Positions 38,425 to 47,167 of a DNA stretch of 64,000 nucleotides are shown here, one piece after another; position 1 is the stretch's first letter, and each line of letters starts with the position of its first letter. Source of the stretch: Caldilineaceae bacterium (GTDB lineage Bacteria > Chloroflexota > Anaerolineae > Caldilineales > Caldilineaceae). The stretch spans positions 310,001 through 374,000 of the forward strand of contig JACKBC010000001.1 in NCBI GenBank assembly GCA_020634755.1, read 5' to 3'. The notes beneath the pieces were generated by a model. That model made no database searches and was not told where the DNA came from. It was given only the letters and a program-made list of their open reading frames with translations. A program made the translations under genes and the position numbers.

Positions 38425-39915
38425 ATGCGAGTCGTTCTGGTAAATCCAAAATTTCGTTTGCCCATTGATACACGCACAACGCCACACCTAGGGCTGGCTT
38501 ATCTGGCCGCAGTGAGCGAAAAGCGGGGCGACGAAGTGATTATTTACGATTGTGATGTGGAAAAGAAGCCCATCACCGAATTTGTACAGGAATATCGCCC
38601 GCACGTGGTGGGCATTACGGCCAACACGCCGCAGGTAAAGCAGGCGTGGCGCACGGCCAAAGCCATTAAAGAAGTCTACGATTGCCCCATTGTGCTGGGC
38701 GGTCCCCACGTGAGCGTGCTGCCCGAAGAGAGCTGCGAAAAGCCCTATGTAGACATTGTGGCGCGCGGTGAAGGTGAAGACACCTGGATTGACATCTGCG
38801 CGCGGCTGGAAAAATTCCTGGCCGACCAGCCGGACTATTCAACGCAGGCCTTTATGCATCCAGAAAATGAAGTGTTTAATGACTGCCTGGGCATAACCTA
38901 TAAGACCAGCGATGGGCAGATTCACAATAACCACGACCGCAACCCCATTGCCGATTTAGATAGCCTGCCCTGGCCGGCCTATCATCTCTTTAAGATGGAC
39001 CGCTACACCAATTTGCAGCCCGCCACCGATAATGTAGACGGTGCGCGCAGCTTTAGCATTATGACCAGCCGCGGCTGTCCCTATCGCTGCACCTTCTGTA
39101 GCCAGAGCATTATGCCCATTAAGTGGCGCAGCCGCAGCCCCGAAAGCGTGCTGGCCGAATGGGAGCACCTGGTGAACGAAATGGGCGCGCAGGAAATAGG
39201 CATTCTGGACGACAGCGCCAATATTCGCGTCAAACGGCTGGAAGAGATTGCCACGCTGCTGATCGAGAACAAGCTCAACCATGTGCCCTGGATCTTTGTG
39301 AACGGCATCCGCGCCAACCTGGCCAGCAAAGAGCTGCTGTCGCTGCTCAAACAGGCCGGGCTCAAGCGCACCGCCTTTGGCGTGGAAACCGGCGATGAAG
39401 AGATACTCAAGAGCATCGACAAGAAGGTGGATCACGACACCATCCGCTGGGCGTTCAAAAATGCCAAAGAAGTGGGTCTAGAGACCATTGCCTTTATGAT
39501 TATTGGTCTGCCCGGCGAGACGCGCGAAAGTATGCAGCGCACCATCGATTTTGCCATCGAGCTGGACCCGCTGATTGCCAACTTCTCTATGATGACGCCC
39601 TATCCGGGCACCAAAGTCTATGAAATTGTCAAGCGGCAGGGACGCTTCCTGATTAACGACTGGGAAGATTATGTCTTCTTTGAGCAGCAGGCGCGCTATG
39701 AAATGGGCGAGATGACCGCCGAACTGGTCGAAGAGATGTATCGCAAGGCCTACCGCCAATTTTACCTGCGCCCTTCGCCCGTTATGCGCCGCCTGAAGAC
39801 CAAGGATTTCTGGTTTAACCTGCATCGCAACGTGCGCATTGCATTGCGCACCTTCCTGCCCAAGAAAGAAAAAGATGGCCTGCGCAAACAGATGGAAGCC
39901 GAAGGTGCGATTTAA
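38425..39915 (+). CDS. B12-binding radical SAM protein
   Basis: 496 residues. The N-terminal B12-binding domain (about 1-140) starts MRVVLVNPKFRLP and has PIVLGGPHVSVLPEE; the DxHxxG histidine motif is not obvious, as in many members. The radical SAM motif is SRGCPYRCTFCSQS. Later GVETGDEEILKSIDKK and MIIGLPGETRESMQRTIDFA are class-typical. A basic C-terminal region (about 430-496) ends it. An AGGAGG ribosome site precedes the ATG. It is clearly homologous to the gene at 40473, suggesting duplication, and the DUF4160/DUF2442 pair lies between the two. The reaction is unknown; candidates are methylations or rearrangements in lipid or natural-product synthesis. Confidence 0.9.
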   Translation: MRVVLVNPKFRLPIDTRTTPHLGLAYLAAVSEKRGDEVIIYDCDVEKKPITEFVQEYRPHVVGITANTPQVKQAWRTAKAIKEVYDCPIVLGGPHVSVLPEESCEKPYVDIVARGEGEDTWIDICARLEKFLADQPDYSTQAFMHPENEVFNDCLGITYKTSDGQIHNNHDRNPIADLDSLPWPAYHLFKMDRYTNLQPATDNVDGARSFSIMTSRGCPYRCTFCSQSIMPIKWRSRSPESVLAEWEHLVNEMGAQEIGILDDSANIRVKRLEEIATLLIENKLNHVPWIFVNGIRANLASKELLSLLKQAGLKRTAFGVETGDEEILKSIDKKVDHDTIRWAFKNAKEVGLETIAFMIIGLPGETRESMQRTIDFAIELDPLIANFSMMTPYPGTKVYEIVKRQGRFLINDWEDYVFFEQQARYEMGEMTAELVEEMYRKAYRQFYLRPSPVMRRLKTKDFWFNLHRNVRIALRTFLPKKEKDGLRKQMEAEGAI

Positions 39916-39921
39916 ATAACG

Positions 39922-40185
39922 ATGCCAACAGTTCGTATCGGTGGCTATATGTGTTATTTTGTTTCATACGATTGCATAGAGCCGCCACACATTCATCTGG
40001 CGAAAGGCAGGGAACGTCGGGCGCCGACAGCCAAGTTCTGGCTCGACCCCGTTGTTCTGCAGAATAGCCGAGGGTTAAATGCCAGCGAGCTGCGTAGCGC
40101 ACAACGGATCGTAGAGGAGAATCGGGCTTTGTTTTTGGAGATGTGGCATGAGCATTGCAACAATCGAAGTTCAGCCTCGCGTTAA
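39922..40185 (+). CDS. DUF4160 protein
   Basis: 87 residues that match DUF4160: YDCIEPPHIHLAKGRERRAPTAKFWLDPV and then ELRSAQRIVEENRALFLEMWHEH. The gene starts seven bases after the stop of the radical SAM gene and overlaps the DUF2442 gene by 38 bases. DUF4160 and DUF2442 genes are often neighbours and are sometimes listed as a toxin-antitoxin-like pair; no activity is established that I know of. No ribosome site is clear ahead of the ATG. Confidence 0.88.
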   Translation: MPTVRIGGYMCYFVSYDCIEPPHIHLAKGRERRAPTAKFWLDPVVLQNSRGLNASELRSAQRIVEENRALFLEMWHEHCNNRSSASR

Positions 40186-40468
40186 AAATATTGAATTCAT
40201 TCATCAGACCCTGTCTGTCACAATGGAAGATGGACGTTCAGTGATGATGCCGCTAAATTGGTATCCGCGGTTGCTTCATGCCAGCGACGCTGAAAGGGGA
40301 AACTGGCGCATCTTCGAAGATACAGACGATCGCGATATCATCTTCTGGGAAGAGCTAGATGAACTCATCCCGGTTGTCGCGTTGTTGACAGGCACCCCAA
40401 GTCGCGAATCAGAAAGCTCGCTGAATGCATGGCTAGCTACAAGAGGACAATCCTCAGCACAGGTATAA
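40148..40468 (+). CDS. DUF2442 protein
   Basis: 106 residues of DUF2442 type: a beta-rich start (VTMEDGRSVMMPLNWYPRLLHA) followed by NWRIFEDTDDRDIIFWEELDELI. The first part of the gene overlaps the DUF4160 gene in another frame, so the two are translationally linked. Partner of the DUF4160 protein by position. Its stop is only four bases ahead of the next radical SAM gene, so all lie in one transcript. Confidence 0.88.
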   Translation: MSIATIEVQPRVKNIEFIHQTLSVTMEDGRSVMMPLNWYPRLLHASDAERGNWRIFEDTDDRDIIFWEELDELIPVVALLTGTPSRESESSLNAWLATRGQSSAQV

Positions 40469-40472
40469 ACTT

Positions 40473-41942
40473 ATGCGAATTATACTGGCCAGTCCAGAGG
40501 CCAAAGTCTGGAGCGAACGCAAACATATTCCGCTGGGCCTGGGCTATTTGGCCGCCGTGCTGCGCGAGGGGGGCCACGAATGCATGATCTACGACGCCGC
40601 CATCGAAGATGTGGGCGTCGACTATTACCTGGACCGCGCCGCTGAAGCGGGCCAGCCCTTCCATCTGATTGGCATCACCGCCACGACACCCCTCATGCCC
40701 GAGGCGTGGGAGATGGCGCAGATGGGCAAAGCGCGTGGGTTGACCACCGTATTGGGCGGTCCCCACTTGACGATTATGCCGCTGGAATCTGTGCAGCCAC
40801 CCCACAGCGACTATGTGGATTATGTCTTTAAGGGGGAAGCCGAATATAGCTTTCTGGAACTGGTCAATGCGCTGGAGGCAGGCAAAGAGCCCGGCATCAT
40901 CCCCGGCATCCACTTCCGCCGCGGTGATGAAATTGTGGCCAGCCCCGAAAGCCCCATGATCCCCGATCTGGATGCGCTGCCCTTTCCGGCCCATGATCTC
41001 TTTAAGATCGAACGCTATACCAACTTGCAGCCGCTGACCGATGGGCTGGACCGACACGCCCGCAGCTTTACCATTCTGACCAGCCGCGGCTGTCCCTACA
41101 AATGCACCTTCTGCTCCAAACCGGTCACCGGCGACACCTGGCGGGCGCGCTCGGTGGAGAGCGTGGTGCAGGAGTGGAAGTGGCTGGTCAAAGGGCTGGG
41201 CGCCACCGAAATCGGCGTCACCGACGACATTTGGAACTTGAAATTGCCGCGGGCTAAAGAGTTGTGTCGCCGCCTAGTGGAAGAGGGTCTCAACACCGTG
41301 CCCTGGACCACCGTCCACGGCATGAAGGTAAACCACACCGATCTGGAGCTGTTTCAGCTTATGAAGGCAGCGGGCTGCAAGCGCGTGGGCTTTGGCGTGG
41401 AAAATGGCGACGAGCAGATGTTGCGCAACGTGATCCGCAAGGGGCAAACGCTGGACCAGGTGCGCGAGGCATTTAAGAACGCCAAGGCGGCGGGCCTGCA
41501 GACCATGGGCTTCTTTATCTTTGGCATGCCCGGCGATAACGAAGAGACCATGGAAAAGACCATCCAGTTGGCGCTGGAGCTGGACCCCAAGCTGGCCAAC
41601 TTTATGCTGGCGGCGCCGTTCCCCGGCACGGTCATGTATGACCAAATTCTGGAGGGCGGCCAGGTCTTTGCCGATAACTGGGGCGATTTCGCCATCCACG
41701 AGCAAAAGACGCGCTTTGTAATGAACGAGAATTACGATGCCGATATGGTGGTCCACAAGTGGCGCGAGGCCTATCGCCGCTTTTATCTGTATCGTCCCGA
41801 ACGCGTGCTGGAAAAGATGATGATGAAAGACCTGTGGCTGGACCTGCCGCGCACGATGAACAACGCCATGCGCTTCTTTGTGGGCGCCAAGGATCAGAAT
41901 GGCTCTACCAAAAAAAATGATCAAGCAAAAGTGCTGGCGTAA
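40473..41942 (+). CDS. B12-binding radical SAM protein, paralog of the 38425 gene
   Basis: 489 residues. B12-binding domain at the N-terminus (MRIILASPEAKVWSERKHIP, VLGGPHLTIMPLE), then the radical SAM motif SRGCPYKCTFCSKP, GFGVENGDEQMLRNVIRK and FIFGMPGDNEETMEKTIQLA. It aligns with the 38425 protein over its whole length, even at KIERYTNLQPLTDG against KMDRYTNLQPATDN. The start has no strong ribosome site and could depend on translation of the DUF2442 gene four bases upstream. The two paralogs may act in sequence on one product (inference). Confidence 0.9.
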   Translation: MRIILASPEAKVWSERKHIPLGLGYLAAVLREGGHECMIYDAAIEDVGVDYYLDRAAEAGQPFHLIGITATTPLMPEAWEMAQMGKARGLTTVLGGPHLTIMPLESVQPPHSDYVDYVFKGEAEYSFLELVNALEAGKEPGIIPGIHFRRGDEIVASPESPMIPDLDALPFPAHDLFKIERYTNLQPLTDGLDRHARSFTILTSRGCPYKCTFCSKPVTGDTWRARSVESVVQEWKWLVKGLGATEIGVTDDIWNLKLPRAKELCRRLVEEGLNTVPWTTVHGMKVNHTDLELFQLMKAAGCKRVGFGVENGDEQMLRNVIRKGQTLDQVREAFKNAKAAGLQTMGFFIFGMPGDNEETMEKTIQLALELDPKLANFMLAAPFPGTVMYDQILEGGQVFADNWGDFAIHEQKTRFVMNENYDADMVVHKWREAYRRFYLYRPERVLEKMMMKDLWLDLPRTMNNAMRFFVGAKDQNGSTKKNDQAKVLA

Positions 41943-41981
41943 ATTACAACGCAACTTTATCTTCAATTGTGGTAAAATATA

Positions 41982-42018
41982 GCCCGCCGGTGTGAATGCA
42001 CACCGCGGGTTATTTTTT
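41982..42018 (+). terminator. Hairpin with T-run between two radical SAM genes
   Basis: GCCCGCCGGTGTG pairs with CACACCGCGGGT (one bulge) across a short loop, and six T follow. It lies 40 bases past one radical SAM gene and 14 bases ahead of the next. It can end the upstream transcript or attenuate the downstream gene. Confidence 0.8.
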
Positions 42019-42031
42019 CGGGTAATAACCT

Positions 42032-43108
<1,077 letters not shown>

Positions 43109-43149
43109 AATGCTTCATGCCATGCTCCACCAGCACTGCGCATACCTAC

Positions 43150-43230
43150 TTGTCTGGCCGCTTAATTTTTAGAAATCCCGTATGACTTTTGCTCGATTTG
43201 TGGTTTCCCCAAATTAAATGGTCGCGGCAC
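43150..43230. repeat. Dyad element, copy 2 (partner at 3467)
   Basis: TTGTCTGGCCGCTTAATTTT at the left is identical to copy 1, and the following TAGAAATCCCGTATGACTTT differs at only two positions. The right arm is more diverged (CCAAATTAAATGGTCGCGGC). Confidence 0.7.
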
Positions 43231-43875
43231 TACGCGCTCCCGGTCCCCCATTCTAGCGCTTAGCCGCGTTATGATTGCCCCCACATTCCTCACCAGCCCT
43301 CTTTCTTTCTGTTTTCGCCAAGCCACTTTTCTATTCAGAAAAAAGATATACCAATTTTTTGAAATTCGCCGTAACATTTTGTAAGGGGGTTCGTCAATAC
43401 TTATAGTCGGAACAGAAGATGAATGATAATTAGATCAGCTGGACAATGTAGATAATCTAAATATTTTGTCGTAAAAAGTCGATATTATGTAAGCTTATCG
43501 TAACAGTTTATTTTAGAAATCTATGCTAAGCTTGTTCTAACACAACGGATATCATACGGGTGCAATACGCACCTTGGCCTATTTCACCAACATAAAACAG
43601 TTGCTATTTTCGAAAAAAGTTAAGCTACATCAGATTGAATCGGGCAACAACATTACAATATATTAATCTTTTATTGGCATTACGCAAGATTCTAAAAATA
43701 TCGTTAGCAGTACTTCGGTTCATCGCAGTCTCCTCTCCGACGCCATCACGCACTTTATTCATTCCGAAGTAGTTCGCAACAAGCATCAACACAAGCAAAA
43801 GTCAGCACAACAAAATTCAACACAATAGAATATAGTCTGCTACTTATCGGTACTCTATGCCCAGCTCTGAATGAG

Positions 43876-43921
43876 AACCGGAGTTTTATCACTCCGATTG
43901 AGACAACAGAAAACTCCGGTT
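43876..43921. repeat. Inverted repeat with AACCGGAGTTTT arms
   Basis: Perfect 12-base arms (43876-43887 and 43910-43921) with a 22-base spacer. The same core, ACTCCGGTTTT type, forms the arms of the hairpin in the pnp leader at 6321-6367. Confidence 0.6.
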
Positions 43922-43939
43922 CCATCTCAACCGCAGTAT

Positions 43940-43968
43940 AGGCCTCCTAACAAGGCCTTTTTTTACCC
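43940..43968 (+). terminator. Terminator-like hairpin in the SdrD leader
   Basis: AGGCC and GGCCT arms with an intervening TCCTAACAA loop, followed by seven T. It is about 95 bases upstream of the SdrD/DUF11 start. It could terminate upstream transcription or attenuate this gene. Confidence 0.5.
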
Positions 43969-44062
43969 AAAAATAGTGTTGCAGTGGGCTGCGACAACCG
44001 ATACAGCCAGGCAGAACCCTTATATGCATCTCTACTATATGCATCTCTACGGAGGAGAGGCT

Positions 44063-46615
44063 ATGTTTTCTGAACTTCATGCATTATATCGACCCCGCAA
44101 AAATTATCTCAGCGCTACGTTGATTGGGCGACGACCCCAATGTGGCGGCCGCCGCTTTTCTCTCATCTGCGTCTTGATGCTGCTTATTCTCGCCAGCATG
44201 AGTGTGCTTGTTCCCACATCTGTCCATGCCCAGAATGAGCCGCTCTTCCAGCTCGAAGATTCGCCAATCTTTGGTCACTATTGCGTAGCCAGCGGCGGCG
44301 TTAGCCTGGCCGATGCGCCCTACACAGGCGAATTTAATGTAAAAGTGCCCGGTGAACCGGTAGCCGCCTACTGGTATTGGAGCGGGCGCAGTCGTGTGGC
44401 CCCCCACCATGGCGATAACGACTTTGAAATGGTGGCCAATGGTGGTGCGCCAGTGACCATTACGGCAGAACATGCATATGAATCGCTCGAGAACAATTTC
44501 GAGTGGTACACCTATCTATATCAGGATGCGACGCTGGCATATGTACAGAGCGGCGTTAACTATTACGCCGTCTCTGGGCTCAACGTCAACGACATGAACC
44601 GCGAAAATCACGGGGTTGCTCTTGTGGTGGTCTATGAATCAGCGGACTGCGCTTATAGCCAGATCAGCCTCTTCCAGGGGCTGGATTCGTTCCGCTTCCG
44701 CAATCCGGTGGCGCCGTTTGGTCCCGATTCGGACGTGCGCTGCGTCTCCTTTGCGCCGACTGAACAAGATCGCTATTTAGAATTTGAGGTGCTGGTAGGC
44801 GGCACGGAAAAGCCCAGCCGCACCACGGCCATTTGGTATCTATCCGGCACGGACCTGGCGCCGGCCAATCTGGTCGATCTGCCTGGCGCCGGTGAAATCT
44901 GGGATCCCATGAACAACAATCCCGGTCGTGAATGGGAAATGTACAGCAACTCGATGTTGGTGCGTCCCGGCCATAACAGCGTCTGTTTGCAGATTGAATC
45001 GCCCGACGAAGCGGATGGCGAAAGCGGGGTCTGGAATGGACTGATCACGCGCATTCCGGTGACGGAGCCCACAGAGATGTTGCTTGGCGCCATTGGCGAC
45101 TACGTCTGGTACGATTTCAATCAGAATGGCGTGCAGGAAAATGACGAGCCCGGTCTGCCCGGCGTGACCGTCAATCTGCTCCAGCAGGACATTGTCATCA
45201 ACACCATGCAAACCGACGCCAACGGCAGCTATCGCTTTGACAATTTGGAAGCGGGCGACTATATCGTTGAGTTTATGGCGCCGACCCATTTCGCACCCAC
45301 GACGCCCAATGTGGGTGACGACGCCACAGATAGCGATGCCGACCCCAGCAGCGGTCGTTCGCCGCTGATTCAGCTGGCCGCCGGCACGGAAGATATGACC
45401 ATTGACGCCGGCTTCTATCAATTTATTGACCTGGAATTGCACAAAAACGCCGAGCCGGATAGCGTGGCCGTGGGACAACAGACCGTCTTCGTCATCGATG
45501 TGACCAACCAGGGGCCGGCGGTTGCCACCGGCGTAGCCGTCGAGGATGTGCTGCCTGAAGCGCTTCAATTTGTGGCCGCCCAGCCCAGCCAGGGCGCCTA
45601 CAACGCCCAAAGCGGCATCTGGAGCATTGGCACAGTGCAGGTGGGGCAGACAGTTACCATGCGCATGCAGGTCCTTGTGACTGCGCCCGGTCTGCACACC
45701 AACGTGGCGCAAGTCGTGTTGGCCAATGAGCCTGACAGCGATTCCACACCAAACAACAACATTCCTGAAGAAGATGATCAGGATGACGCGGTCGTGAATG
45801 CTTATGAGCTTGCCTCCATTGGTGATTATGTGTGGTTGGACAAAAATATCAATGGCATTCAGGATGGCGACGAAGCAGGCATTGCCGGCGTAACGGTTAC
45901 GCTCTATGACGGTGCAGGTAATGCCGCGACCGTTGCGGAAACCGATGCCAATGGCAAATATCTCTTTAACAATCTAAAACCGGGCGACTATGCAGTGGCA
46001 TTTGCCTTGCCCGACGAAAACTATCGCTTTAGCCCGCAAAATCAGGGCAGCGATGAAAATGTGGACAGCGACGCCAATGTGAGCAGCGGCCGCACAATGA
46101 CCACAACGCTGGACTCTGGTGAAAACGACATGAGCTGGGACGCCGGCATTCAGCCGCTGCCCAAGCTGGCCATTCGCAAATCTTCGCATCAGCCTACGGT
46201 GCAGCCTGGTGATCTGATCACTTATACATTCCTCTACACCAATACGGGGCCTGGAGATGCCTACGGCGTGGTGATTCGAGAGCAAGTGCCAGAGCACACC
46301 ACCTTTGATCCAGCCCACAGCTCACCCGGTTGGCAATGCGAAGACAATCAGACTGCCGCCGGCACCAATTGCACTTATGAAATTGGGTTCCTGCCGTCTG
46401 GCGCCAGCGGGGGTGAAGATATCGTCTTCGCCGTCCTTGTGGACCGACCGCTGCCGCAGGATATTACCAAAGTAGTCAACAGCGTGCTGATTGTGGACGA
46501 GATCTTTAAGAGCAGTTCCTTTGCCTTTTCGCTGGAAATTCTGCTGTCGCCCACTGGTCTTGACGGCGAAGAACCGCTTACGGTTAAGGTCTTCTTACCG
46601 GTTTCCATGCGCTAG
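44063..46615 (+). CDS. Exported SdrD-B/DUF11 repeat protein
   Basis: About 850 residues. The start at 44063 has a GGAGGAG site. A long signal peptide (basic region, then SLICVLMLLILASMSVLV) ends at about Ala56. After an N-terminal beta domain (about 60-330), two SdrD-B-type repeats (IGDYVWYDFNQNGVQENDEPG and IGDYVWLDKNINGIQDGDEAG) alternate with two DUF11 domains (DLELHKNAEPDSVAVGQQTV and LAIRKSSHQPTVQPGDLITY). The Asp/Asn-rich loops likely bind calcium. The chain ends KVFLPVSMR, a short hydrophobic LP-V-Arg tail seen at the end of many secreted Chloroflexota proteins (recalled, not searched). It is probably a surface or sheath protein; no LPXTG motif is present. Confidence 0.88.
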   Translation: MFSELHALYRPRKNYLSATLIGRRPQCGGRRFSLICVLMLLILASMSVLVPTSVHAQNEPLFQLEDSPIFGHYCVASGGVSLADAPYTGEFNVKVPGEPVAAYWYWSGRSRVAPHHGDNDFEMVANGGAPVTITAEHAYESLENNFEWYTYLYQDATLAYVQSGVNYYAVSGLNVNDMNRENHGVALVVVYESADCAYSQISLFQGLDSFRFRNPVAPFGPDSDVRCVSFAPTEQDRYLEFEVLVGGTEKPSRTTAIWYLSGTDLAPANLVDLPGAGEIWDPMNNNPGREWEMYSNSMLVRPGHNSVCLQIESPDEADGESGVWNGLITRIPVTEPTEMLLGAIGDYVWYDFNQNGVQENDEPGLPGVTVNLLQQDIVINTMQTDANGSYRFDNLEAGDYIVEFMAPTHFAPTTPNVGDDATDSDADPSSGRSPLIQLAAGTEDMTIDAGFYQFIDLELHKNAEPDSVAVGQQTVFVIDVTNQGPAVATGVAVEDVLPEALQFVAAQPSQGAYNAQSGIWSIGTVQVGQTVTMRMQVLVTAPGLHTNVAQVVLANEPDSDSTPNNNIPEEDDQDDAVVNAYELASIGDYVWLDKNINGIQDGDEAGIAGVTVTLYDGAGNAATVAETDANGKYLFNNLKPGDYAVAFALPDENYRFSPQNQGSDENVDSDANVSSGRTMTTTLDSGENDMSWDAGIQPLPKLAIRKSSHQPTVQPGDLITYTFLYTNTGPGDAYGVVIREQVPEHTTFDPAHSSPGWQCEDNQTAAGTNCTYEIGFLPSGASGGEDIVFAVLVDRPLPQDITKVVNSVLIVDEIFKSSSFAFSLEILLSPTGLDGEEPLTVKVFLPVSMR

Positions 46616-46647
46616 ATTTAGTTGTATCCTGTGTAGACCAAAATAAC

Positions 46648-46686
46648 AAAGCCCGCTGCTTTTACCACAGGCAGTGGGCTTTTTCA
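46648..46686 (+). terminator. Terminator after the SdrD/DUF11 gene
   Basis: AAAGCCCGCTGC pairs with GCAGTGGGCTTT across an 11-base loop (one G-T type mismatch), followed by T-rich sequence, about 35 bases past the stop. Confidence 0.85.
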
Positions 46687-46893
46687 TTGGCTGTTGCTGT
46701 CCAGCCACGCAAGGCGAAGCCTGGTAATAGGCGCCTTTGGTCACATGGCCCGCGCAAATCACGCCAAAGCCGCCATCTGGCTTGGCTCTGGCTTTCCCTT
46801 CTGTTTGGCGGGAGCATTTCGCTTTGGGGGCCAATGCATCTGTGAGTCGCACCGGTCGCAGAGCATAAGGCGAAACAGATAGATTTGTGACCG

Positions 46894-46947
46894 GTGCGTC
46901 GCACACTCTCTCCGAGCATCGTCCTCGTCTACCCGTGTGCGACGCAC
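46894..46947. repeat. Inverted repeat of GTGCGTCGCACAC
   Basis: Perfect 13-base arms (46894-46906 and 46935-46947). Each arm is itself nearly palindromic (GTGCG-T-CGCAC). The same 11-base palindrome occurs at 3669-3679. Confidence 0.55.
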
Positions 46948-47167
46948 GGTCCAGACGTTGCCTGCGCAGTCACAGCGGGCGCGGACCGTACGACGCACCT
47001 GGGCCTTCACTCGGGGCAAGTAAGATGTGGGTACTGGTAAGTTTTATTGGGCGGCAGCGTTTCGCTTTGGGGGCAAGATGTATGCCTTCCGGGAAGAGGC
47101 AACCACCGCGTTTGCGCGAGCCAATACGGACTTGACCGCAAGGCGGTTCTGACCGAGAATAGCGGCT

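Larger units (their letters stand above)
43109..44062. other. Long AT-rich spacer before the SdrD/DUF11 gene
   Basis: About 950 bases. It contains the second copy of the dyad element (43150-43230), a lone TTACGCA end (43680-43686), the inverted repeat with AACCGGAGTTTT arms (43876-43921) and a terminator-like hairpin (43940-43968). Sequence from 43380 to 43860 is AT-rich and without a gene. An open frame continues upstream of the SdrD start to 43871, but the strong ribosome site at 44051 decides the start. I looked for a known riboswitch and found none. Confidence 0.6.
46616..47167. other. Spacer with terminator and palindromes
   Basis: About 550 bases with the SdrD terminator (46648-46686), a pair of arms GTGCGTCGCACAC/GTGTGCGACGCAC (46894-46947), and a direct repeat of the type TTTCGCTTTGGGGGC near 46818 and 47057. 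Short frames are present but none is supported by a ribosome site or known domain. Confidence 0.55.

Noticed and set aside
39922..40468. Calling the DUF4160/DUF2442 pair a proven toxin-antitoxin system
   Set aside because: The pairing is known, but I know of no established toxic activity, and the position inside an operon argues against a simple mobile module.
43380..44062. Possible riboswitch (c-di-GMP or cobalamin type) in the long SdrD leader
   Set aside because: I could not find the conserved core sequences of these classes; only hairpins and AT-rich sequence are visible.
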